NCBI GenBank assembly: GCA_964390055.1
Contig: CAYMGQ010000013.1
Span: 1-58,453, forward strand
Length of the DNA: 58,453 nt
Origin: CAYMGQ01 sp964390055
GTDB taxonomy: Bacteria; Bacillota; Clostridia; Peptostreptococcales; Natronincolaceae
Direction of reading: 5' to 3'
Position numbers and translations under genes: made by a program. A model generated the notes under the pieces. That model was not told where the DNA came from. It ran no database searches and saw only the letters and a list, made by a program, of their open reading frames with translations. Positions 26,067 to 35,027 of this stretch are shown one piece after another; position 1 is the first letter of the stretch; each line of letters opens with the position of its first letter.

Positions 26067-27406
26067 TATATAGCCCCCATCCCTTGAACCAATCTATCAA
26101 TTTCTTCTTTGGTCCTTTTTTCAGTAACACACAGGAGAACACTATTCTTAAACTCCGGATATTCCCTTTCTAAATTATATCCGCCTAAAATACCCTCTTT
26201 TAAGAGTTTAGCATTAACATCCTCTATATTCTTATCAGTAGTAACTACAAACTCCTTAAAGAAGGCCTTGTTAAACAAGGGCCTGTATTGTCCTTTTTGA
26301 CTTAGCTCTTTAAAGGCATAATGAGCTTTTTTGGCACTTTGACTTGCAACTTCCCTTAAACCTTTCTTCCCCATGGCAGTCAAGTAGATCGTCGCCCTTA
26401 GGGCAATTAAGGCCTGGTTAGAGCAAATATTTGAAGTAGCCTTAAATCTTCGTATGTGTTGTTCCCTAGCCTGTAAAGTCAGCACAAAGGCCCTCTTTCC
26501 TTCCTTATCCACTGTTTGCCCGGCTATTCTTCCTGGCATCTTCCTCATTAGTCTGGAATTGGTAGCTAGAAAACCTAAATAGGGACCACCATAATTTAGT
26601 GGGTTGCCTAGGGATTGGCCCTCACCTACCACTATATCAGCCCCTAACTCTCCCGGACTTTTTAACAGGCCCAGGGAAATGGGGTCTACATAATTTATAA
26701 ACAAGGACTTGTTTTTGTGGACAATTTCCTCTATCTCTGTTAAATCCTCAATTATTCCAAAAAAGTTGGGGTTTTGGATAATAACGCCGGCTGTATCACC
26801 ATCTATGGCTTCCTCTAGTTTAGCCACATCTGTTACCCCATCCTGGATATCAATTTCTACCAGCTTAACATCCCTAAATTTCATATAACTCTTCAGGACC
26901 TTCCTTACCTCCGGGTCAACAGACCTAGAAACAAGGATAGTTTCCCTCCTTTTATCCTCTACTGCCATCATAGCCCCTTCAACACAGGCCGTAGGGCCAT
27001 CATATAGGGAGGCATTAGTAACATCCATTCCCGTTAGATTACATATCATTGTCTGGTATTCAAAAATAACCTGCAGGGTTCCTTGGCTAATTTCCGCCTG
27101 ATATGGGGTATAGGATGTGTAAAATTCCGACCTGCCAGCCAAATGGTCAACTATGGTAGGTATATAATGGTCATAGGCTCCTGCCCCTAAAAAGCATGTT
27201 AAATCCCCTGTGCTTTTATTTGTATTGCTTAATTCCTCCATATGTCTCATTAGCTCCAATTCAGACAGGGCCTTGGGTAAATCCATCTCTCCCTGCAAGC
27301 TAACATCCTTAGAAATATCCTGAAATAAATCATCTACAGTTTCTAATCCCATACTATCAAGCATTACTTCCTTATCTGATTGTGTAATAGGTATGTACCT
27401 ATGCAT
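26066..27406 (-). CDS. gcvPA: Glycine dehydrogenase (decarboxylating) subunit 1
   Basis: 446 residues, the N-terminal half of the split P protein, beginning MHRYIPITQSDKEVML as in other GcvPA. Motifs include FLGAGAYDHYIP and TPYQAEISQGTLQ. The start at 27406 was chosen for CCTCCTT (27413-27419, AAGGAGG on the coding strand) at 6 nt; the frame is open upstream into gcvH without similarity. One base separates it from the gcvH stop. Confidence 0.96.
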   Translation of the reverse strand: MHRYIPITQSDKEVMLDSMGLETVDDLFQDISKDVSLQGEMDLPKALSELELMRHMEELSNTNKSTGDLTCFLGAGAYDHYIPTIVDHLAGRSEFYTSYTPYQAEISQGTLQVIFEYQTMICNLTGMDVTNASLYDGPTACVEGAMMAVEDKRRETILVSRSVDPEVRKVLKSYMKFRDVKLVEIDIQDGVTDVAKLEEAIDGDTAGVIIQNPNFFGIIEDLTEIEEIVHKNKSLFINYVDPISLGLLKSPGELGADIVVGEGQSLGNPLNYGGPYLGFLATNSRLMRKMPGRIAGQTVDKEGKRAFVLTLQAREQHIRRFKATSNICSNQALIALRATIYLTAMGKKGLREVASQSAKKAHYAFKELSQKGQYRPLFNKAFFKEFVVTTDKNIEDVNAKLLKEGILGGYNLEREYPEFKNSVLLCVTEKRTKEEIDRLVQGMGAI

Positions 27407-27407
27407 A

Positions 27408-27782
27408 TTATTCCTCCTTGTTGCAAAACTCCTCATATTCTTCCTCATTCATCAAGTCCTCTAGGCCTGAATCATCTGAAATCTCTATTAAGACCATCCA
27501 GTTTTCATAGGGGTCCTCATTTACTAATTCAGGTGCATCTTCAAGTTCCTCATTTATCTTTAATATTCTTCCCGCCACCGGTAGAAATAAATCCGAAGCT
27601 GCCTTAACTGACTCTACTACACCAAAGGCATCCCCTGCATCAAAATCCTCATCCTCCTCTGGCAATTCTACATAAACAATCTCCCCTAAGGCACTTTGAG
27701 CATAGTCTGTAATACCCACATAGGCCTCCGAGTCCTCCACCTTAATCCATTCATGGTCCTGTGAAAATAAAAGTTCCTTCAT
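27408..27782 (-). CDS. gcvH: Glycine cleavage system H protein
   Basis: 124 residues, the lipoyl carrier of the glycine cleavage system. The lipoylation site is the Lys in FGVVESVKAASDLFLPV. It shuttles the aminomethyl group between the P, T and L proteins. It lies between gcvT (18-nt gap) and gcvPA (1-nt gap), with GGAGG before the ATG. No lipoate ligase or L protein gene is in the window. Confidence 0.97.
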   Translation of the reverse strand: MKELLFSQDHEWIKVEDSEAYVGITDYAQSALGEIVYVELPEEDEDFDAGDAFGVVESVKAASDLFLPVAGRILKINEELEDAPELVNEDPYENWMVLIEISDDSGLEDLMNEEEYEEFCNKEE

Positions 27783-27800
27783 TTTTATAATCCTCCTTCA

Positions 27801-28910
27801 TTATTTTTTACTATTTCTACTATAAAATCTTCCCTTTACTGTCCTAGCCTTCAAAATTCTTTTCCTTATTTTTATCTCTATAGGGGTCTCAAGTTTAGAA
27901 TATTCAATATCAATCATTGCCTTGCCTATACTCTTTTTTAATGTAGGGGAATAGTATCCCGTGGTAACACTTCCTATCTTTTTCCCATCCCCTAGGACCT
28001 GGTAACCCTGTCTTGGAATTCCCCTCTCTAACATTTCAAAGGCTACTATTTTTCTCTTTAGCCCTTCTTCCTTTTGTTTTGCCAGGGCATCCTTACCAAT
28101 AAAGTCTTCCTCCTTATCAAGCTTCACAAAAAAACCTAGGCCAGCCTCTAGGGGGGTAATATCCTCTGATAACTCATTCCCATACAGGGGCAGGCCTGCC
28201 TCAAACCTTAAGGTATCTCTAGCCCCTAATCCTGCGGGCTTTATTCCTTCCTCCCTGCCCACATCCAATAAGCTCTCCCAAAGCTGGACTATGTTATCAT
28301 TAGACAAGTAAATTTCAAAACCATCTTCACCAGTATAGCCGGTCCGTGAAATTATGGTATCTAGCCCATCAATTATTACATTTCTCTTACAATAAAAGGC
28401 TCCCAAGCTAGAGAGGTCTGTATCTGTTAGCTTTTGCAAAATTTTCTCCGACTTTGGTCCCTGCAGGGCTATTTCAGATATATCCTGGGATAAATCAATA
28501 ATATCCACATCAAAATCAGCCCTATGTTCCTCCAACCATTTTAAATCCTTGTCTAGATTGCCCGCATTAAGGACAAGGAAAAAATGTTTGTCTGCAAATT
28601 TATAAATTAAAAAATCATCAACTATTCCCCCATGAGGATAGCACATAAAGGTATATAGGATTTGATTATCCTTTAGGACTGATATATCATTGGTAACTAA
28701 GCTCTGTAAAAACTCCTGGGCCTGGTTACCCTTTATCTCGACTTCCCCCATATGGGAAACATCAAAAATCCCAGCTGCAGTCCTAACAGCCTCATGTTCA
28801 GCAATTAAGCCTTCAAATTCTACAGGCAAGGCCCATCCTGCAAAATTTACAATTTTTCCCCCATGTTTTTTATGACTATCATATAAGGCAGTCTTTTTGC
28901 CTACATCCAT
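27801..28910 (-). CDS. gcvT: Aminomethyltransferase (glycine cleavage T protein)
   Basis: 369 residues, folate-dependent. It releases ammonia and transfers the methylene group from aminomethyl-lipoyl-GcvH to tetrahydrofolate. Motifs: FAGWALPVEF, GIFDVSHMGE, SRTGYTGEDGFEIY. Typical length. First gene of the operon, with AGGGGG before the ATG. Confidence 0.97.
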   Translation of the reverse strand: MDVGKKTALYDSHKKHGGKIVNFAGWALPVEFEGLIAEHEAVRTAAGIFDVSHMGEVEIKGNQAQEFLQSLVTNDISVLKDNQILYTFMCYPHGGIVDDFLIYKFADKHFFLVLNAGNLDKDLKWLEEHRADFDVDIIDLSQDISEIALQGPKSEKILQKLTDTDLSSLGAFYCKRNVIIDGLDTIISRTGYTGEDGFEIYLSNDNIVQLWESLLDVGREEGIKPAGLGARDTLRFEAGLPLYGNELSEDITPLEAGLGFFVKLDKEEDFIGKDALAKQKEEGLKRKIVAFEMLERGIPRQGYQVLGDGKKIGSVTTGYYSPTLKKSIGKAMIDIEYSKLETPIEIKIRKRILKARTVKGRFYSRNSKK

Positions 28911-29401
28911 TGTATAAATACCCCCTAATCATTTTTTAAACATTAGACCAATAAAATTTACCTCCTGATAAAGCAGTTCCATAAATAGTATTTCATCTAA
29001 AAAATCTAATTATTCCAATTGCCTAGGGAATTAAAATAAATATCTCCCCCAGACCCCACCTATAGACCTTCTGTTCACCTTGATAATGTTATATATATGC
29101 TATTATATATTTTGAAAAAATACAATAATTGATATTAAATTAACTTAGGCCTTCATCCAATGTCCATATTTTATATACATCTATCGAAAATTGTAGAAAA
29201 AACTTGTTTTTTTTTCAATTTTAAGAAGGTATGCCGGCTTATATTGTAGAAATTATTTCCTGGAGGACAATTATGAAATATGTGTTATTTTGTGGTTATT
29301 ATTGTATATAGTGGGTATTTTTGAACTAATAATCCCAAATAAAGCTGCTCTAGTTTTTCCTGTAATAATAAAATCTATAAAATAAAAGGGGATGAATTAA
29401 A
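28911..29401. other. 491-bp divergent region between gcvT and the chemoreceptor gene
   Basis: Very AT-rich. I looked for a glycine riboswitch on the minus strand (GGAGAG, CCGAAGG, CTCTCAGG signatures) and saw none. A purine-rich minus-strand stretch lies at about 29044-29082 (complement of a CTCCCCC, ACCCCACC run). A 12-codon ORF with a good ribosome binding site lies on the plus strand at 29273-29311. No clear -35/-10 pair was identified for either gene. Confidence 0.5.
29273..29311 (+). CDS. Possible 12-residue microprotein or leader peptide
   Basis: ATG preceded at 6 nt by GGAGG (29262-29266); encodes MKYVLFCGYYCI then TAG. The sequence is hydrophobic with two Cys and two Tyr-Tyr. It lies 90 nt before the chemoreceptor start. 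It may be a leader peptide or a chance ORF. Confidence 0.25.
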   Translation: MKYVLFCGYYCI

Positions 29402-31390
29402 TTGAAAAGTATTAAAACAAAATTTATAGTCTTTATTGTTTTTCTAATTTTATTATCCAACCTATCTATAGGATTCATTTCTATGAATAAGGGCAGGGAG
29501 GTCCTTATTGATGAGGCAGAAGATACCCTCTATTCATTAGCCCTTGAAGGGTCTAAATTAACCAAGAGTCGACTAGAAACCCAAATAAAGACCCTAGAGA
29601 TTATTGCAAACTCCCAAGGTATGGATAGCATGGATTTAGAAATCCAATTGCCTATCCTAAGGGAACAGATAGATAATACCGACTTTTTTGATATGGGAAT
29701 TATACAGTTAAATGGTAGTGTCAACCACTTAGATGGTAAAACATCCCTCTTAAATAATGCAAGCTATATCCAAAAAGCCTTGGATGGTATCAGCAATGTA
29801 TCTGATGTACTCACCAACAATACCACTAATGAAATTGTCCTAAGATTTGCTGCCCCCATTAAAAGGAATGGGCAAATAGTAGGTGCATTAATGGGATGTA
29901 GGGATGGGATTGCCCTAAGTGATATCACCAATGACATAGGTTTTGGCAATGAAGGATATGCCTATATCATCAATAGTACCGGAACTACTATGGCCCATCA
30001 TGATAGGGAGAGGGTCTTAAATAAGGAAAACCCCCTCCTTGAACATGAAGCAAATCCCGCTTTAAAAGCTGTTGCCCACCTGTTTCAAGAGGTTATAGAG
30101 AAAAAAGAAGGTACAGCCAGCTATAGCTTTCAAAATATGGACAGGTATGTGGGATTTGCCCCCATTGAAGGCACTGATTGGATATTGATGGTTCTAGGCT
30201 TTGAGGATGAGATCCTATCCCCTGTCTATTCCCTTCGTAAGGTAATTGGCTTTTTTATGCTTGCCATATTATTAGTAGGGATTGTATTGGCCTATCTAAT
30301 TGGTAATTCAATAACAAAGCCAATTATAGCTATAGTGGGATGTTCAGAAAGCATAGCCAATTTAAATGTCGGCCAGGATATTCCAGATAGCTATATTCAG
30401 CGTGAGGACGAAGTTGGCGTATTGGCCAAGGGCCTACAAAAAATTGTAAATAATATTAGGATAATCCTTAATGAAATAAATGATTCCTCCCAGCAAGTAG
30501 TGGCAACCTCTGAGCAATTAACCGCTAACACCCATCAATCATCTATTGCATCAGAGGAAGTATCAAAAACAGCTGAAGAAATAGCCAATGGTGCCCTTGA
30601 CCAGGCTAAAAACACTGAAGATGGAGCTTCTAAGGCCATTCTTTTGGGACAAATTATAGAAAAGGATATTAGCCATGTAGGGGATTTAAATATTGCCTCT
30701 AAAAAGGTAGTAGAAGTCATTGAAGATGGGCTAGTAGAGATTGAGGACCTATACAAGATAACTGAAGAAAGTAGCCAGGGAACTAATGAGATCTATGATG
30801 TAATCCAACGGACTAATAATAGTGCCCAGCAAATTGGCCAAGCTAGTGGGGTAATAGCATCCATAGCTGAGCAAACTAATTTATTGGCTTTAAACGCAGC
30901 CATTGAGGCGGCCAGAGCTGGAGAGGCCGGCAGGGGCTTTGCCGTAGTTGCTGAGGAAATTAGAAAACTAGCTGAACAATCAGCATTATCAACTGACACC
31001 ATCAATGAAATGGTGGTAGACCTACAGTCCAATTCCCGGGCTGCCGTAGAGACTATGGAAAGAATTGCCGCCATAGTCAAGGAACAAGGACAAAGTGTAA
31101 TAAATAATAGAAATAAATATAATATAATAAAAGAAACCATGGACAATGCCCAGGAGGCCATGAAGGCCCTAAACGAATCTAGCCAGGAAATGGATTATAA
31201 AAAGGATGAAATCCTATCCGTTTTACAAGAACTTTCTGCCATTGCAGAAGAGAATTCAGCATCAACTGAGGAAGTTACAGCATCTATGGAAGAACAATCG
31301 GCATCCATGGAGGAGATTGCCAGTGCAAGTGAAGACTTGGCAAATCTAGCACAGGACCTACAGACAGCCATTGGAAGGTTTACAATCTAA
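29402..31390 (+). CDS. Methyl-accepting chemotaxis protein with dCache sensor
   Basis: 662 residues: TM1 (about 7-24), an extracellular Cache-type ligand domain (about 30-275), TM2 (about 282-302), HAMP (about 303-360) and a cytoplasmic signalling domain with the conserved hairpin tip IAEQTNLLALNAAIEAA. Start TTG 29402 with AAGGGG about 10 nt upstream; an ATG at 29392 runs straight into a stop. It suggests chemotaxis toward a small metabolite. It stands alone without che genes, next to the organic-acid transport island (convergent). Confidence 0.93.
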   Translation: MKSIKTKFIVFIVFLILLSNLSIGFISMNKGREVLIDEAEDTLYSLALEGSKLTKSRLETQIKTLEIIANSQGMDSMDLEIQLPILREQIDNTDFFDMGIIQLNGSVNHLDGKTSLLNNASYIQKALDGISNVSDVLTNNTTNEIVLRFAAPIKRNGQIVGALMGCRDGIALSDITNDIGFGNEGYAYIINSTGTTMAHHDRERVLNKENPLLEHEANPALKAVAHLFQEVIEKKEGTASYSFQNMDRYVGFAPIEGTDWILMVLGFEDEILSPVYSLRKVIGFFMLAILLVGIVLAYLIGNSITKPIIAIVGCSESIANLNVGQDIPDSYIQREDEVGVLAKGLQKIVNNIRIILNEINDSSQQVVATSEQLTANTHQSSIASEEVSKTAEEIANGALDQAKNTEDGASKAILLGQIIEKDISHVGDLNIASKKVVEVIEDGLVEIEDLYKITEESSQGTNEIYDVIQRTNNSAQQIGQASGVIASIAEQTNLLALNAAIEAARAGEAGRGFAVVAEEIRKLAEQSALSTDTINEMVVDLQSNSRAAVETMERIAAIVKEQGQSVINNRNKYNIIKETMDNAQEAMKALNESSQEMDYKKDEILSVLQELSAIAEENSASTEEVTASMEEQSASMEEIASASEDLANLAQDLQTAIGRFTI

Positions 31391-31416
31391 AGGAAAGAAA
31401 TTATTAAAAATTAATT

Positions 31417-31457
31417 CCCCTTTCTAGTAGCTGGTAAAAACTCTAACTAGAAAGGGG
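31417..31457 (+). terminator. Terminator of the chemoreceptor gene
   Basis: Perfect 12-bp stem 31417-31428 / 31446-31457 (CCCCTTTCTAGT / ACTAGAAAGGGG) between convergent genes. The T tail is weak on the plus strand, but the stem is strong. Confidence 0.75.
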
Positions 31458-31511
31458 TATATTTATAGGGAGAAACCATTGTAATAAATAATTTCTTTGC
31501 CTTATCTAACC

Positions 31512-32891
31512 TTATAATAGACCTATTAACTTCCAATATGCAATTTGTATAATTACTAATATAAAGACAAGACCTGTTAGGGGAATTCCTAGCCGTATAA
31601 CCTCTTTTTGTCCATACCCCCCATTTTCCTCCCCTTGGCCCACTAATATATTTAAGTGGTGGAAGGGCAAGAGATAGTGGACACTAATTGATGAAAACAC
31701 CAGTAGTGTAGTGACAATTGGGTTGATACCTATAGACTCAGTAAATACTAATAGTGTGGGAATGGCTATGCCCATAACAGCTATTACGCTCCCCAAGACC
31801 ATATGAATTCCCATAGATATCGTAGCTATTACTATTGCTAGCCTATAGGGATTTGTTGGGATGGTAGTTGGCAGTATAGTTTCTGCAATCCAAGAATTCA
31901 TGCCAGTAACCCCTCCCACCTTGCCAATAGCCATGGCTGCAGTCAGAAACAAGAGGACGTGGACAGGAACCTCTCCCCAATGCTTAAGAGATAATAAGTC
32001 CCCTATTATAGGGAAGGCCATTAGCATTGATATAAGCAGGGTTACCCAACCAATATTAATACCATGGACTGTATCTGTTAGCCATAAGACAACTGCAAGG
32101 GCTAGCCATACCATAGTCTTTTTTTCCCTAGCAGAAAGGGGGCCTAACAAGTCTAGCTTAGACCTGATACTATCCTTGTTTATATTAACCTCCCTTGAAG
32201 GTTTAAATAAAAGTAAAATCAAAATACAGGTTATAATACTGGCGATAATACTGGGTGGCCCCATATATAATAGCCACTCAAGCCAGCCTATGGATTTTCC
32301 TGAAGCCTGGGCTGCAATAGGATTAATAACACTATCCCCAGTCAAGAAAATCATTGAAATGGGAACCGTCGCTGCAAAAACAGTAAAACCTATCTTTGTG
32401 CTGTCTTCCCCAGGTATATTCGCCGCCTCGATTAGGGAGGCCATAACAGACATTATCAAAAATGCCCTAGGCCATGGGTGGGGGATTATTACAGTTAGTA
32501 TAAATGTTAAAACAAATATTGAAATAATAATACTCTTATATGAATCAACAAACTTTATTATAAACTTATAGGATATTCTTTCCCCCAAACCAGAATCCTT
32601 AACAGCTGATGCAATCAGGTATGCCCCAATCACCAGATACATTGTATCTCCCATCCATGGAGATAGGACAACTTCAGGAGATGCAACCCCCAATATTATT
32701 AATAGGGCCAAGTAAAGGCCTGCCGAATAGCCCGATTGTACCAGTTGGAATGCCCAAAAAGTAACCGTCATTAGGGTTAAAGATAGGCACATCCTGCCCT
32801 GGTAAGATAGACCCTCTAGGGGGAGTATATTTCCCATAAGCACCATCATAATTCCTAAAATTAAGACAAATATTTTTCTTTTTCTATTCAT
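31512..32891 (-). CDS. DASS/SLC13-family anion permease
   Basis: 459 residues with about 11-12 hydrophobic helices, resembling divalent anion:Na+ symporters. The region where family members carry an SNT motif reads IIPHPWPRAFLIM here, so substrate or ion coupling may differ from classical dicarboxylate carriers. Its start overlaps the butyrate kinase stop by 4 nt (ATGA), a strong sign of one operon. It may import the 2-oxoacid or export the carboxylic acid product. The substrate is unproven. Confidence 0.85.
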   Translation of the reverse strand: MNRKRKIFVLILGIMMVLMGNILPLEGLSYQGRMCLSLTLMTVTFWAFQLVQSGYSAGLYLALLIILGVASPEVVLSPWMGDTMYLVIGAYLIASAVKDSGLGERISYKFIIKFVDSYKSIIISIFVLTFILTVIIPHPWPRAFLIMSVMASLIEAANIPGEDSTKIGFTVFAATVPISMIFLTGDSVINPIAAQASGKSIGWLEWLLYMGPPSIIASIITCILILLLFKPSREVNINKDSIRSKLDLLGPLSAREKKTMVWLALAVVLWLTDTVHGINIGWVTLLISMLMAFPIIGDLLSLKHWGEVPVHVLLFLTAAMAIGKVGGVTGMNSWIAETILPTTIPTNPYRLAIVIATISMGIHMVLGSVIAVMGIAIPTLLVFTESIGINPIVTTLLVFSSISVHYLLPFHHLNILVGQGEENGGYGQKEVIRLGIPLTGLVFILVIIQIAYWKLIGLL

Positions 32892-33955
32892 AAAACGAAC
32901 TCCCTTATAACACCTTCCTTGTCTAAGCCTTCAATGGCCCCCATAGCCAGGGATTCCATTTCATTTTCCCCTGGGTAAACAGTAATTGGGGCTATAAAAC
33001 CAACCCTTTCCTTAATCTTAGCAATTATTGTTTGAGAGTGGGCTATTCCTCCAGTTATTAGGATTTGATCTACCCTGCCACATAGGACTGAGGACATGGC
33101 TCCTATTTGTTTGCAGGTTTGATAAATCATGCCATCTAGGTACAATCTCGCCTTGTCATTGCTTTGGGCCTCTTTTTCTATTTGCCTGCAATCGGCTGTG
33201 CCCAAGTATGCCATTAGTCCCCCATTGCCATTGACCATTTTGATAACTTCATCATAGCTGTACTGGCCAGAAAAACATAATCTTATTAAATCCCCCACCG
33301 GCAATGCCCCTGTTCGATTTGTAGAAAATCCCCCATCCCCCTCTAAGCCATTGTCGCCATCAATCATTCGACCCTTTTTATGGGGGGCAACTGAAATTCC
33401 ACCACCTAAATGAACAACTAGTAGGTTTAAATCCTCATATTTAAGATTGTTTTCCCTAGCATATCTCTTAGCCGTGGCCTTATGGCTTAGGGCATGGAAG
33501 CTACTTCTCCTTTCCATTAAAGGATGGCCAGATAACCTAGCTAAGGGCTGGAATTCATCAGTTACAGGGGGGTCAACCACTAATGCTACTGCCCTAGTAT
33601 TTTTTGCCATCCTGTAGGCAATCTTACTCCCTAAATCACAGGGATGCCTACCCCACTTTCCACTTCTTTGTTCCTTTAACATTTCTTGATTAATCCTGTA
33701 TACCCCGCCCTCCAAAGGCCTAGTATGACCCCCTCGGCTTACTATAGCATCAAGCCTGTCTATATCTATGGAATTCTTGTCCATAAAATCTATAAGCCTC
33801 TGTGTCCTATATTCATCCTGTTGCCAAAAATCCTTAAATTTTTTAATTTCTGATGCTGGATGTTCCACATCTTCCCTTATTTTACAAGTCTCGTTTTCAT
33901 AATAGGCAATCTTTGTAGAAGTAGAACCCAGATTTAATACCAATATCCTATACAA
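32888..33955 (-). CDS. buk: Butyrate kinase / branched-chain fatty acid kinase
   Basis: 355 residues of the acetate/butyrate kinase (ASKHA) family: LNLGSTSTK phosphate loop, VSRGGHTRPLEGG, HLGGGISVAPH, and ITGGIAHS. Makes ATP from acyl phosphate. The start is TTG (33953-33955) with AGGGGGTG 7 nt upstream. It lies between ptb (20-nt gap) and the permease (4-nt overlap). Beside a 2-oxoacid:ferredoxin oxidoreductase, isobutyryl or other branched acyl phosphates are as likely as butyryl phosphate. Confidence 0.95.
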   Translation of the reverse strand: MYRILVLNLGSTSTKIAYYENETCKIREDVEHPASEIKKFKDFWQQDEYRTQRLIDFMDKNSIDIDRLDAIVSRGGHTRPLEGGVYRINQEMLKEQRSGKWGRHPCDLGSKIAYRMAKNTRAVALVVDPPVTDEFQPLARLSGHPLMERRSSFHALSHKATAKRYARENNLKYEDLNLLVVHLGGGISVAPHKKGRMIDGDNGLEGDGGFSTNRTGALPVGDLIRLCFSGQYSYDEVIKMVNGNGGLMAYLGTADCRQIEKEAQSNDKARLYLDGMIYQTCKQIGAMSSVLCGRVDQILITGGIAHSQTIIAKIKERVGFIAPITVYPGENEMESLAMGAIEGLDKEGVIREFVL

Positions 33956-33975
33956 GTCAACACCCCCTGATTATT

Positions 33976-34872
33976 TTATGATATATAGGAAGCCAAGGCT
34001 ATTGATAGAAGCTTACCCTCCGTAGACTCGGTCCTAGATGTAAATACTATGGGTACTGCAGCCCCAACTGTTGCGGCCACCACGGTCTTTTTAGCTATGT
34101 AGCTTATTGATTTAGTCAGGGCATTGCCAACTGTAAGTTCTGGTACCACAACTATATCTGCCTTTCCTGCAACCTCTCCCGCAATTCCCTTTGCCCTTGC
34201 GGCCTCCTCACATACAGCATTGTCAAAGGCCAGGGGCCCATCAACTATACAGCCCTTAATTTGCCCCCTATCGGCCATCTTACTTAAGGCGGCTGCATCG
34301 ATAGTCTCCTGCATCCTTGGGTTGACTACTTCAACAGAGGCAAGAACTGCTACCCTTGGTTTGGGATTGCCTAGCTTATGGGCCAGGCTAACAGCATTCT
34401 CTAAGACTTCTTTTTTGGATAATAGGTCAGGATCCACTGTAATAGCACAGTCAGTAATAAATCTTAGTCCCTCTTCCTTACCCTTTTCCAAGACTGAAAC
34501 CTGGGTTATGTGCCTACCTGTATTCAAGCCCTTCTCTTTGTTTAGGATTGCCCTCAAGAAAACTGAGGAGGCCAACATGCCCTTCATAAGAGTCCCAGCC
34601 TGGCCCTCAAGGACCAGGTCAACAGCTTTTTCTGCTGCCTCCTTATGCCCTCCTGCATCAACTATCTGGGCCCTTAAATCCCATCCCTTATCCCTTAGCA
34701 TATCCCCTATCCTGCCAGAGTCGCCTATTAAAATAAATTCGGCTAGCCCCATATCCTCAGCTTTTTTAATCACTCCTAGCAGGTCCACATCTTCAGCAGA
34801 AACAACTGCAATCTTTTTGGCCTTTTTATCCTTTGCCAAGTCCATCAAATGGTCAAAGTCCTTTACAAACAT
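33976..34872 (-). CDS. ptb: Phosphate butyryltransferase
   Basis: 298 residues of the phosphate acetyl/butyryltransferase family, converting acyl-CoA plus phosphate to acyl phosphate. The C-terminal signature GADIVVVPELTVGN-like (KADIVVVPELTVGNALTKS) and GAAVPIVFTSR are visible. ATG 34872 was chosen over 34878 because AGGAGG ends directly at the upstream ATG and is 6 nt from this one. Pairs with buk for substrate-level phosphorylation. Confidence 0.94.
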   Translation of the reverse strand: MFVKDFDHLMDLAKDKKAKKIAVVSAEDVDLLGVIKKAEDMGLAEFILIGDSGRIGDMLRDKGWDLRAQIVDAGGHKEAAEKAVDLVLEGQAGTLMKGMLASSVFLRAILNKEKGLNTGRHITQVSVLEKGKEEGLRFITDCAITVDPDLLSKKEVLENAVSLAHKLGNPKPRVAVLASVEVVNPRMQETIDAAALSKMADRGQIKGCIVDGPLAFDNAVCEEAARAKGIAGEVAGKADIVVVPELTVGNALTKSISYIAKKTVVAATVGAAVPIVFTSRTESTEGKLLSIALASYIS

Positions 34873-35027
34873 ATACATCCTCCTGTCCTATATTATTCAT
34901 CCGCTATTATATCTATTAATACCGAAAGGACTGTCCCGGGTGCTTTATGGGAAACAATCCTTTCTACTTACCACTCAATCTATATACACAAAACCTAGAT
35001 TTAGGAAGGTCTATCCTAATAAATCAA

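Noticed and set aside
29221..29245. Sigma-D-like flagellar/chemotaxis promoter before the chemoreceptor gene
   Set aside because: The GCCGGCTT string resembles a -10 of that class, but the matching TAAA -35 at the right distance is missing.
31861..32571. 236-codon plus-strand ORF opposite the DASS permease
   Set aside because: Antisense shadow of a well-supported permease gene, with no ribosome binding site and no family similarity.
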